Below are positions 1 through 10,516 of a stretch of DNA of 64,000 nt, one piece after another (position 1 is the first letter of the stretch; every line of letters begins with the position of its first letter). The position numbers were made by a program, and so were the translations under genes. The stretch is taken from assembly GCA_035048495.1 (NCBI GenBank), contig CM068543.1, positions 27,145,751 to 27,209,750 of the forward strand, read 5' to 3'. This stretch comes from Euptelea pleiosperma. Its lineage: Eukaryota; Streptophyta; Magnoliopsida; Ranunculales; Eupteleaceae. The notes under the pieces were generated by a model. It was not told the origin of the DNA. It saw only the letters and a program-made list of their open reading frames with translations, and ran no database searches.

Positions 1-660
1 GAGAAATGAACTGAAAATAGCCGTTTGAAGGGCCAAAGTGCGTCTAAACTCGCAGAAAAGATCGAATCAAAATGAGATTTGAAAAGGGTGGGATCAACCG
101 CACATTTTGATCGGTCGACCGAACTTTGATCGGCCGTACAATGTGTCCGATCGGCCACTCAAAATTGTTGGTCAGTCGGTCCTCGCAGACCTTCTTTGAA
201 AAATCCCAAATAATTTATAATGATTATCATATGTCAATAGGATAGCATCCAAACGATACCAGAAGAACAAGAATCATCTAGGGTTATTTTTGATCCATTG
301 GCAATCGCACGGTGTACCCTTAGATGTATGCAAATATCCGCAACACGAGATTCTTGATAGTTGAACATTCGTAGAGTAATAACGTACTTTCGAACATTTA
401 CTTTAAATCTTCATGGTTGAGCTTTTACTGTCTTTAGTTAGGCTTGAACACTTGGATTGTTGTTCTTCATCTTTAAGTCTTCTTTGAGTTGATGAAGTCT
501 ACTTGATCTTTAATGCTTCAGTCTTCAGCAAACTTCTAACTTAACAATATAATTATACAAAAGAGCTAAAAGTTCCTAGGATTGACAATCGAGACTTTTC
601 ATCCCAGACGCTGAACCATTTGACATTTAAGAGTCCTAAACGATTAACCGTTTGGCACCA
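1..660. repeat. Retrotransposon-like repeat fragment
   Basis: No gene is seen. Bases 60-200 repeat a GATCGGCC/GACCGA motif several times, and bases 590-655 carry AACCGTTTGGC-type motifs that return at 2095-2290. Bases about 410-605 are a diverged direct copy of 4480-4675 (shared landmarks: a 'cttcatg' start, 'gaagtc-acttgatctttgatgcttcag', and an end near 'attgacaat'). This looks like LTR-retrotransposon debris, but no LTR pair, primer-binding site or coding part was found, so the class is open. Confidence 0.4.
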
Positions 661-947
661 TCTCCTATTTTTATTGTCATTTCTTTCTTGCTTTGCTTTT
701 CATCCAAGAAAAAAAGTGTTAAATCTCACTGTTTGTACTACCAAATTCCAATCTGATTAATTTTCAGTTTGTTATTTCATCGATTTGATGAATACCCACT
801 TCATAGTTTTGAATCATGTTTCAGACCCCCTATTGATGATACGGAGGTCTGAGAAAAAATTAAAAATCCATTCATCTATGTGAATTCTTGAAAATAGAAG
901 AAAACGATTCAACAAAATCTCATTTTTGAGAAAGAGAAAAAAACCAA

Positions 948-2040
948 TTGACAACCCCTGGTTCTGTGTGGAGGAGTATGAACCATTTGAGGCTTAGTCG
1001 GTTTTCAACTTTGCTTGATTTGGCAAAGAACCCTAGCTCGACACAATCCACAAATTCTGGTATTTGGGGGAGAAGGAATTGGTGTCCTCTTCCACTACCT
1101 CATCGAACAATTCCTAAACCCAATGGGCAAGCTCTTGACTTTGTGAACATTGCACGGAATCGTGCCTTCATGTACAGTGCTTCAAGCATCATTAGTCTCT
1201 ACATAACATAAGTTAGGATCTTCACTAGGTCTCAAGCCACTATCCCTCCTGAAAAGATATCTTGCTAGGAGAAGGCAAACTTTAGCCTTTATACTAGGAT
1301 TGACATAATACCTTGTAGTGCTCCACGATTCGATCACGTGATTGACCCGCACCCGCGGGCCCATTCCACGATTCGATCATGTGACTTGGAACCTCGATAG
1401 ACCTCGCACCTACGGACTCGTACCACGCCCTTAGGGAGGGGCATTATTGACCCCCAACAATCCCCCCCTCAATAATGCGTTTCCCGTGACTCGATCCCTT
1501 GACCTTGGCTCTGATACCAATTGTTAGGATCTTTACGAGGCCTCGAGCCGCCAGCCCTCCTGAAAAGATATCTTGTTAGGAGAAGGCAAACTTTAGCCTT
1601 TATACCAGGATCGACATCACACCTTGCGGGGCTCCACGATTCTATCACGTGATCGACCTGCACCCGCGGGCCCATTCAACAATTCGATCACGTGACTTGG
1701 AACGTCGATCGACCTCGCACCTACGGACTCATACCGCGCCCTTATGGAGGGGCATTATTGACCCCTAACAATCTCGTGCACACCGATTGGACTAAACTTT
1801 ATGTGTTGGCAACGGATTTAACCCCATTCGAAGTCAAATACATTTTGTTGAAGATCCAAAAGACATATTGTTCTTTCACTTGAATTCTTCAATGGGGAAC
1901 AACAAAGACTCAATTCCCATATGCTTGAAATCCATGCCATAATTCTTCATATTCTCACCTTGAAATCCAAGCCATAATTCTTCGTACTCTCATCGAAGCA
2001 AATAGGTTTAGAGCTGCTGATCCCTTTTGAGCTAGCACAG
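948..2040 (+). pseudogene. PPR-protein gene remnant, split by a TRIM
   Basis: This is the broken N-terminal part of a P-class pentatricopeptide-repeat protein, a family of organelle RNA-binding proteins. Before the insertion the reading frame gives a leader ending in PLPHRTIPKPNGQALDFVN. After the insertion it resumes with HTDWTKLYVLATDLTPFEVK and LLKIQK, then, one frame away, SLEFFN and LEIHAIILHILT. This order matches the usual N-terminal region of these proteins as I know it. No ATG was found for the first block; translation opens only from a TTG. A 38-bp stretch (around 1926-1995) is duplicated, giving the LEI-AIIL motif twice, and a stop follows at about 2022. About 50 bp (1161-1210) between the leader and the TRIM is unexplained. 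Split, frameshifted and without the tandem PPR motifs, it is not functional. The family call is by motif only. Confidence 0.6.
1211..1770 (-). mobile_element. TRIM: miniature LTR retrotransposon
   Basis: Two direct repeats of about 249 bp (1211-1459 and 1522-1770) flank only about 62 bp. Read on the minus strand, the upstream LTR (1770 to 1522) runs TGTTAG...CTAACA and is followed at once by TGGTATCAGAGCCAAGG, the classic primer-binding site for initiator methionine tRNA. A run of G (GGGGGG, plus-strand 1461-1467) just before the second LTR is the polypurine tract. There is no coding capacity. LTR, PBS, PPT, LTR in 560 bp is the TRIM architecture, which moves only with enzymes from larger elements. 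Two small minus-strand ORFs lie in matching LTR positions, so they are LTR echoes and not genes. A clean target duplication was not found. Confidence 0.85.
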
Positions 2041-2094
2041 GAAGAGAAGAGGGTGAGCGAAGACTTTTTTTTATTGAGTTTTGTTGTGAACTCT

Positions 2095-2290
2095 AGAAGC
2101 CAAACCATTTGGCTTCTAAAACTCTCAAACGCCGAACCGTTTGGTGTCTAGGAGTATAGGACGCCATACGGTTTGGCATCTGAGTGTCTCGGATGCCAAA
2201 CAGATCAGCGTCTAAGCAAGGGCGCGTAGTTCTAGCATTTTGTTCCTTCATAGGGCAAACACCAAACCGTTTTGCGTTCTAGGTTCATTT
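2095..2290. repeat. Cluster of palindromic CCAAACCGTTTGG-type motifs
   Basis: At least six diverged copies of a short motif around AACCGTTTGGCGTCT, in both orientations, occur within 200 bp. The same motif appears at 590-655. It is probably part of an LTR or satellite-like retrotransposon region. No gene. Confidence 0.45.
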
Positions 2291-2299
2291 TGACAATTT

Positions 2300-3689
2300 T
2301 TAAAGAATACGGTTGTTTTTTAAAAATTAATTTAAATATAGTTTTTTTTTAATTTTCTTTTTTTTAAGTGTTTTAAACGACTGTATAGATTATTCATCTC
2401 TTTTTCTCTAAAACCGATTAAAAATGTATTTTCATTTTTTTTCAATAAAACTTTCTGATAATACTTCAAATTTGACACTTGCGGCAAAAAGTCCATTGAC
2501 ACATTCTTAGAGATCAATGACCTGACTTTCTTTATCCAGACGATCTCCACTCTCGGTTGAACATCAGATTGATAGGTGGTTTTTAGTCGTTGGATCTTTA
2601 TACCCACCCCAACATAATGATCCAATCCCATGGTTGAAAATCAACCATGAAAAAGACTAAAATCTGACAGATCAATGGTCACCAAGAGTGTTCCACATGA
2701 AATTTTTTTTGGATCCAGCGATTTTTTATCCGGCGTCTAGACCGCTGGATAAAAAATCACACACACACACACACGAATTTTTGGTGCCGGACTCTTTATA
2801 CTAAATCATATTATACACGAATAATTCTCGAAATATTTTTTCCGTTTTCGTTTATTTGACCTTATTTGTCCATATTTCAAAATTTTCAAACCGGATTATA
2901 TTCATACTATTCATGTCCCGAATTATTTCAATATGCCGAATTGCTAACTAAGTGTAGAACCACCAAGGGGTAGGCCAAAATATCCATACGGTCAGTGAGC
3001 CCAAAGAAGTGTGCTACGTTGCATTTTAGAGGGACGCTCATCAACACATTGAGCAGTTGCCACATTTTTCCGAGTACTCATTTGCAAAAAATGGTCAACA
3101 AGGCCTATGCACCATTGGATACCCATCACAACACTGTTCGATACTAAAATTTTAAATTAGTGTTGTCAAGGGGTATCCAATGATATAGAGGTGTCATTGA
3201 GCAAAAAGTCATTTTTTAGAGATAGGAAGTTAAGAAAAGTCGAAAGGCATCCATTTATTCGAGTTATCCATGATGACACATCAAGGTGAACTGAAGCTCC
3301 ACTGTTGTTCAATAGGTCCGACTTTCGAATCAAAATATCAAATGATATAGCTATGGTTGTCAATGGATCAACTCGACCCAACTATCTGAACAAACTACTC
3401 GACAATGTTGGGTTAGGATTGAGGTATTGGGTCTAATAGATCGGGTCTGAATCTGGAAATCGTGGTATGATAAGTTATTGGATTGGATTTTGGGTCTACT
3501 TTGATTCAATTCGATAATGCTATGTGATAGTTTATATATTGGAAGAATTGGCAGAATAAGAAAGTTTCAACCCAAAGGACAGTTTAGAAGATTAGTTTGG
3601 AGGAATGAATCTATAAATTGTGGCAACATAAGGCACAATTAGAAAATCAAAATTCTAAAATTGTTCATGCATAATTATTGTAAATATGG
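2300..3689. other. No gene; MITE scraps
   Basis: This is AT-rich sequence with a short CA microsatellite at 2758-2776. Bases 2960-3040 match one arm of the hairpin MITE family described at 45271 and 54569 ('ATCCATACGGTCAGTG'). I see no supported gene. Confidence 0.5.
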
Positions 3690-4130
3690 AAGTAAGGGCA
3701 TAGAAAGTAATTAAGTTGTTGTTAAGGAATCGTTTTGGAAATATATAAAAATAATGTCATATTAAGTAATTAAACGGTTAAAAATCGTTGTTTTGAAAAT
3801 ATGGATAAAATGACATGGTAAGTAATTTAGTGATTGGGATTTGTCTTCTGGCTTGGCCATTTAAATCTCGGCTTGTGAGGAGATCAATCCAGCATGTGTT
3901 ACACCCCTAGGTACATAATTATTAAGGGGTTGTTTTGGAAATATAGAAGAACTGATGGAAAGTAATTTAAGTGTTGTTAAGGAATTATTTTGCAAATGTG
4001 TAAATAACAATATGATAAGTAATTAAACGATTGTTGAGGGATAGTATTGAAAATAAGAATGATGGCATAAAAAATAATTAAGTATTTATCAATGGGTTGT
4101 ATTGAAAATATAATTAATGCATGAAAATGA
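3690..4130. repeat. Degenerate tandem repeats of about 75-90 bp
   Basis: The phrase AAGTAATTAA, then TTGTTAAGG(A), then TTTTGGAAATAT recurs five or six times with much drift (for example near 3707, 3765, 3815, 3958 and 4017). It reads as an old tandem array. No coding signal. Confidence 0.5.
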
Positions 4131-4479
4131 GATAAAACGTTAAAATGAGCATTTAATGATGAACTTTTGATAGAGAGGGATATTTAATGCCTTGATAGTT
4201 ACTTGGGTTTTCCTTTTTTTTCGAAAAGGCCTAGGTGAATGTCGTGTGAGCGAGCCTCGTGTGGCAACCCAAGTTTTGTCTTTAAAATAGTAATAGATTA
4301 TTCCCACCATGTTACTTGGCCTTAATTAATGAAAAAGTATTAGAGTAATAAATATTAATAAAATATGTTGTCATATTATTAGACTTGTCAATTTGTACGT
4401 TTTATTTTTTCTACATAAAGTTTAACATATTAATAGATTAGATTACCACCCAAGTATTACATTCATTTTATGTGCTTCA

Positions 4480-4675
4480 AATCTTCATGTTTGAACTTGA
4501 CTTTGTCTTCAGTTAAGCTTTAACACTTCGGTTGATTTTCTTCAGCCTTTGTTCTTCTCAATTTGTTAATGAAGTCCACTTGATCTTTGATGCTTCAGTA
4601 TTGAAAAAACTTCTAACTAACGAGATAAATTACAGAAAAACTAAGAGTTTATAAAATTGACAATAGAGCCTTTTC
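4480..4675. repeat. Second copy of the 410-605 repeat
   Basis: This is a diverged direct copy of the repeat at 410-605, in the same orientation about 4.07 kb away. The two could be LTR remnants of one decayed element or two independent insertions; the interval between them shows no retrotransposon genes. Confidence 0.5.
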
Positions 4676-4875
4676 AACAATCAGGTAAGCCATATTGGAG
4701 CATTTTTAAGGGATTTAAGAGAATTTAAGAAAACATATATGAGCATGTCTTGGGCTATGTTTGGAGATTGATATGATTCACAAAATCAATTCCGAAAAAA
4801 TGTAAAAAACAACCATAAAGGTGGAATCCAAGGTTTAGTCTTGTAGGGAGCCTTTTGATACACCCTTATAGAGAA

Positions 4876-6060
4876 TCTGTAATACCCCAAATTTCTGAGT
4901 GGGCCTTTGGGCCATTTTAGAAGACTTTTAAGCCAATTCGGAGACCCACGGGCCTCATAATTGGGTTTGTACTCATTGCGAATCACTCATCGGACCATTA
5001 TTTTAGTGAGTGGATCCCTCGTATATTTAATTTGGCTCAATAAAAGTTCATGGACCACCTCGATCGATGTGATCGACCTTGGATGTGGTCTCCGTAGACC
5101 ACAAGATCTGATGGCTTTGATTCGATATAGAAGAATCTAACGACTATATCTAATCTCACAAGCTTATTCTTAGTATGGCCTTCGCTAGATGTATTTGACC
5201 CCTCAAATGATCCGTAGGATCACTCGGATATCCTATATCGACCATAGATCGTATGGTCTATAGACACCTCATGACCTGAGGGCTAGAAATTATTAGTGGT
5301 TGATTCCCATTACATGAGCTCCATCCTGTTGTTGACCTCACTTCCTCGATGAGTGTGAGTCCATTTGAGTCGATCGATCTAATCGTTTTTGAATCAGTGA
5401 TACTTAATTTAATGACCTTAATTTCCTCGCGTGCACCAAATCGTATGTGTGCATGCATGGTCGCTTATTAAACAACATTAATTAGCCAGTTACCTTAGGC
5501 AATTCCTTTCAGTTTGCAAATTTAGGCCCATATTAGTGGCTAGCTCCCATCGGCAACACTGGCACCCGATAGTTGTGCAGTGTTTGTTCTCAAACCCCGT
5601 GGTGAGAAGATCTCTATTATTTATACATTCTACGTACGCCCAACTAACCACGCACATGTTTCCACCACTATCTCAAGCAATGCCCTACACTAGCTATTCT
5701 AACAACTTCCAGGCCCAAAACCTCACCAAACCCACCATTAATGAATACCATGACAAGCTAACCCACCCAATTAATAAATGGAGTGCGGGCCGACAATGAT
5801 ATGATCATGCCCACTCTAGTAGTTGGATATCAGCCTTGGTCATGTGGTTTGTGAGTACCACATGATCCGAGGGTTAAATATCATTAACTTTTTGGGATTT
5901 TGTCTTTCAACCCATTGCAAGATCGGACGATGCTTGTGGATCCGTTGGTGTTGATGATGTGATCACATTAGGATCAATGGACCCAGTTGAACATCTTAGA
6001 ATTCCCTTGGATAAAAGTCGGGTGTAGGTGATGCACCCCCAACATACCCTGCCACCTCAT
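4876..6060 (+). repeat. Possible gypsy-type LTR fragment
   Basis: It begins TGTAATACCCCAAATTTC, a start commonly seen in plant Ty3/gypsy LTRs. No matching second LTR, end or primer-binding site was found. Small ORFs inside have no recognisable content. Confidence 0.3.
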
Positions 6061-6869
6061 CTTCCTTTTCTTCCTCTAAGGAACTTCATTCTTCTTGTAG
6101 GCTATTGTATCATTTCATGATTTTGTTCCATGTGAAGGAAAGCCAGCCTATGAGAGTGCTCCATGCACATTTCCATTTTAGTCAATCCATGCCACCACAC
6201 GTACTGACCACTCCTAACTCATAAACATCCTCTAACCTTCCACATGTTCAACACGTAGCAACAACCCCTACATTCACACACGTCTACCACGTGTCTCCCT
6301 CTCATGTTAGCATATATGCTCAGACCTTATAATAGAAAACCATAATCCTCGTCTTCCCTATACTCCAACCTTGCCTTGTCACCTCACCCACCCAAATCCT
6401 AAACTACTATCCACCACCCTCTCTCAACACCCAATCACCATGTAGCAGCCACCGACCTTCTGCCTATCCTGAAACTATTGGGCTAGTGCACCCCTCAATT
6501 GTCCAACCCTTGCAAATTGAAGGTAACTCTCCATGACCCAAACCCTATTCTATTCCCTCCATTTAAACCTCCCAACTTCATTCTCCTTCTCGACCATGGC
6601 CGACTCACCAAACCTGCAACTCCATCAATTGGCCAACTTGTTTCCCATCACTAGCAACTCTGGTGCACCTCATCGCCGTTCGATCCATCACCATACAACC
6701 ACACTCTACCGGTAGTCCTACACCAAGCTCCCCTTCTCGCACATGCAACCATCAGATCACCACCGTCTTAGCTGGTTCAACCTCCTGGTTGTGTGCCTCA
6801 TCCATTTAAAACTCCACCTGAGTATATATGGGACTCCAATCCAACTATTGGGTCACCAAACCAAGCTAA
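6061..6869. other. No gene seen
   Basis: Pyrimidine-rich sequence with many CCACC/CAACC runs. Small ORFs here look like composition effects. No splice-consistent gene was found. Confidence 0.4.
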
Positions 6870-7141
6870 TGTTGGTTTGTAAAGCAACTAAACATAAGGA
6901 GCAAGAGAAGAGATATAACGTGGTTCGGCTATGAAGCCTACTCCACAGGAGAAGAGATGAGAGAAATCTTATTCGTGGTTGCTCTCACCAAGAGCCCACA
7001 ATAAATAAGAAATACAAGTCCCATTTAGGGAAACAACAAAAAGAAGAAAGTCCCACAAATAGAAGGAGCTCCGACAAATAGAAGGAGATTTTTCCACAGA
7101 AATAGAAGGATATCTCTCCACACAATCCTTCACTGATAACA
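6870..7141 (-). repeat. 3' LTR of a copia retrotransposon
   Basis: On the minus strand a polypurine tract (AACTTGAGGGGAG) lies just past the copia RNase H and is followed by TGTTATCAGTG, the LTR start. The stretch ends about 272 bp later in CCAACA, giving TG...CA limits. It contains an AACGTGGTTCGGC motif often seen in plant copia LTRs. The left limit is inferred from the CA alone. Confidence 0.6.
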
Positions 7142-8990
7142 CTCCCCTCAAGTTGGAGCGTAGATGTCGATCGAGCCCAACTCGAACAATATCTCATGAA
7201 ACTTTGCTAAAGGCAAACCCTTAGTAAAGATATCCGCCAATTGATTACCACTACAAATATAAGGAGTCTGAATAATGTTGGCTTGAACCTTCTCTCGAAC
7301 AAAGTGACAGTCAACCTCAATGTGTTTAGTTCTTTCATGAAACACTGGATTGGAAGCAATATGTATGGCAGATTGATTATGACAGAACATATCCATGGGT
7401 AGAGAAGTTTGAGTCCCAAATCTCGTAAGAGAACGTGAAGCCATGTTAATTCACTTGTAGTGGATGCCATGGCTCTATATTCAGCCTCGGCACTGGAACA
7501 AGCAACAACATTTTATTTTTTACTTCTCCAAGTGACTAAATTACCTCCAACAAAAGTGCAATTTCGTCAATCAACCGGGCTTCCAGCCCAATCTGCATCG
7601 GTATAACCTGTGATGTTGGTGTGACCATTTTTCTGCATCCATATTCCACGATCAGGTGAAGCCTTCAAATACTGAAGAATTCTATAACTACATTTATATT
7701 ACTGTCCCTTGGGGCATGCATAAACTGGCTAACCAAGCTAACGTCATATGTAATATCTGGACGGGTGATGATCAAATAAATTAATTTACCAACCAATCTT
7801 TGGAACTGACCAACATTCTCTAAGAGTTCACCATCCAAACCAAATTTACAAGAACTGTTAGTGGGTGTTTCAACAGGTTTTGCACCCAATTTCCCTACTT
7901 CCTACAGTAAGTCTAAGACATACTTTCGTTGATTTAAAAATAGGCCTTTCTTCGAATGAGCGATTTCCATTCCCATAAAATATTTTAAAGTGCCCAAATC
8001 TTTTATAGCAAATTTTCTGTGAAGTGGAGACTTCAATCCTGTAATTTCTCTACTATCATCCCCTGTAATGACAATATCATCCACATATACCAAAACAATA
8101 GTAGTACCAGAATCACACCATTTTGTGAATAGAGAAGAATCAGCGGAACTTCGTATAGACCCATTACCCATGAGAGTAAAACTCAGTTTTGCATACCAAG
8201 CTCTAGGGGGCTGCTTGAGACCATACAAAGCCTTCTTAAGTTTACACGCCAAGTCTCTTTGGGACTCTTGAGGATGTCCTGGTGGGAGACTCGTATAAAC
8301 TTCCTCTTCCAAATCTCCGTGGAGAAAGGCATTTTTAACATCCATTTGAAACAACGGCCAGTCATGATTAACAGCAACAGATACATGAACTCGAACTGTA
8401 TTCAGTTTTGCAACATGGGCAAAGGTTTCCTTGTAGTCAACTCCATAGGTATGTGTAAACCCTTTGGCTACTAACCTAGCCTTGTGCCTCTCAATCGTTC
8501 CATCACTGTTATACTTGATTTTATAATCTGCAACCCACGATCTTTTTTTTTTCTTTAGGTAATCTGACAATATCTCATGTATGGTTTTTATCAATGGCCT
8601 GAAGTTCTTCATCCATGGCTTTTCTCCAAATAGGTTGGGCATTGGCTTCTTGAAAGCTATTGGGTTCATCGAAAATAGAATTTAAAAAGGCTTAATGAGA
8701 GGGAGACACATTATTATAGGTCAAGTGATTTTGGATGGGAAAAGTTGCAGCATGATAGGTGTAAAAGTCTTGCATCTTAGTAGGGGATAAGAAATTCTGG
8801 TTGTTCGACGAATGGTAGCATCAAGTGGCGCCACGAGTAGAGCTTCAGGTGAGGCATCTTCTACTCCACGCATGATAAGGTTAGGTGGAGTCACGGGTAG
8901 AGCTTCAGGTGAGGCATATTCTTCTCCACGCACAGTTGATTGTACGCAATGATTAGGGGCAGAGTTAACAGTTGGGAGCGGGACCATGTC
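7142..8990 (-). pseudogene. Copia retrotransposon pol remnant (RT-RNase H)
   Basis: On the minus strand, 8669-7902 encodes a copia reverse transcriptase. It starts with KARLVAKGF, then has QMDVKNAFLHGDL, LYGLKQPPRAWY and the catalytic YVDDIVITG. After an in-frame stop it resumes (7889-7665) with RLVGKLIYL-ITRPDI, then RNase H with DADWAG, SSAEAEYRAMA and [11 protein letters not shown] (about 7600-7148). The part at 8987-8721 is the integrase-RT linker. Stops and frame changes occur in at least four places, so it is dead. Integrase, protease, gag and the 5' LTR are absent, so the element is 5'-truncated near 8990. Gene order and the YVDDI motif mark it as Ty1/copia. It lies head to tail with its LTR at 6870-7141. 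Confidence 0.9.
8818..8938 (-). repeat. Tandem duplication of about 60 bp in the copia linker
   Basis: Two head-to-tail copies share GTAGAGCTTCAGGTGAGGCA and end in TCTCCACGCA or TCTACTCCACGCA. They translate to a doubled EASPEAL motif. This is a local duplication in the fast-evolving integrase-RT linker. Confidence 0.7.
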
Positions 8991-10516
8991 AGTAAAACAC
9001 TCCCCCTAGGATCGATCCCTAGGTTCGTGTTAACGTTGGAGGTGTAGACCCCCACCTTATGATGGCCCATGGGCCACATGAAGATCACAATGCTCCCTTG
9101 GGTCGGTGGGGCCTACCTGGGTCACCTATCACGAGCGTGTATGTATGATGAAGATTATAGTCTGCCTAGTTGACTCGACAAGTTGACTTAGGTCCCCGAT
9201 GCTTGGCATAATGCCTAGGCCATGCCTAGGCATGCCCAGCCATGTCCATGCCATGCCTAGATAGACCCAGTGCAGACTCGACCCGAGAAATATAATAGTT
9301 TAATAATTAAATAATTAAAATATATATTTGTAATAAAATAATAGATTTGAATAATTAAAATAAATAATAAAATTATAGGGGTGCATAAAAATAAATAATA
9401 ATAAGATAAAGAAATTATAAAAATATAATAATATTAAATCAACTAATTATAATCGATATGAATTATAGGGGAGCCCAAAGTAATTATAAATAAAATTTAA
9501 TAAAAAAAAAAAATAATATATATTTATTTAGAGATTATAAATATAAATTAGGGGGCATTTGGAAAAATTAAATAAAGTGAACATAACAAATACTCACTCA
9601 TCCTGTGATTGAATAAAATGAACAGAAAGATTAAAATGGAATGACGTGATAATTTTAGATAAGAATAATTCGACCGAAAGAGAATTATATGATCATATAT
9701 AGGGTGGATAGTTTTAGGATTCTCATTAGAATAGTGTTATCGGAAGTCTCTATAGATTGAACCCTAATTAATCGAGTCGAGTTTGATTAACCGAATCAAG
9801 ATCGACCATGTTTAACCGAATTTAGATAGGGTTTCTTAGAATCTAAATCATTATTATTTTCAAACTTAACCTAATTTCTCTTAAACTCCTTCATGGCATC
9901 GACATTCAATCTCGAATAAAGAGCAGCGAAAGAATAAAGAATTTGGAGACAAAGATCGAAAACGTCAAAGCTTTTGAAGAAGCGGACTAGCGGCTCAACC
10001 ATCAAAGAGGAATTAGAACGTTCAACAGTGAGTGGTCCCCCTTCTTCATGCCTTGTATTAGGCTTTCCAGAACCAAAAAATTGAATTATCAACTGCATTC
10101 GATATTAAAGAAAATGTTATGCTTTTTCTTTTGTTGAAAATGGTTTCAAATTGAATGCTTTAACTTGCATATTCGAATTGCATTTATTTATTTATCAATT
10201 ATGTATCTACAATTATTTGCACTTTTTACAAATGTTTACATGATTACACAGTTTGAAGAATGGATTTTGACTTGGATTTTAATTAAATCCTTTCTTAATA
10301 GTTAAGTAAAAAATGATTTCTTAAAAGTTAGGTATTTTGCATAAAACTAATTTAACTAATAGTTTTTATATTTTGTAAGTGTTGTATATTACTTATTATT
10401 AGATACTTTATAATATAATAATATATTTTATAAATTAAATAATATTGTACGGTGTATAACATATACCATAGTACTAATGCACATGTATTATGCATAATGC
10501 ACACACGCACATATAC
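8991..10516. other. No gene; AT-rich spacer
   Basis: Bases 9180-9270 repeat GCCTAGGCATGCC/CATGCCATGCC. Bases 9290-9560 are very AT-rich with ATAAATAATAA-like runs. No gene or element boundaries were found. Confidence 0.5.

Noticed and set aside
1182..1675. Two similar minus-strand ORFs (60 and 68 aa) that look like a duplicated gene
   Set aside because: They lie at the same place in the two TRIM LTRs; the similarity is the LTR repeat and not gene duplication.
410..4675. The 410-605 and 4480-4675 repeats as LTRs of one 4.2-kb element
   Set aside because: No PBS, PPT, TG...CA ends or retrotransposon genes lie between them, and a PPR pseudogene occupies the interior.
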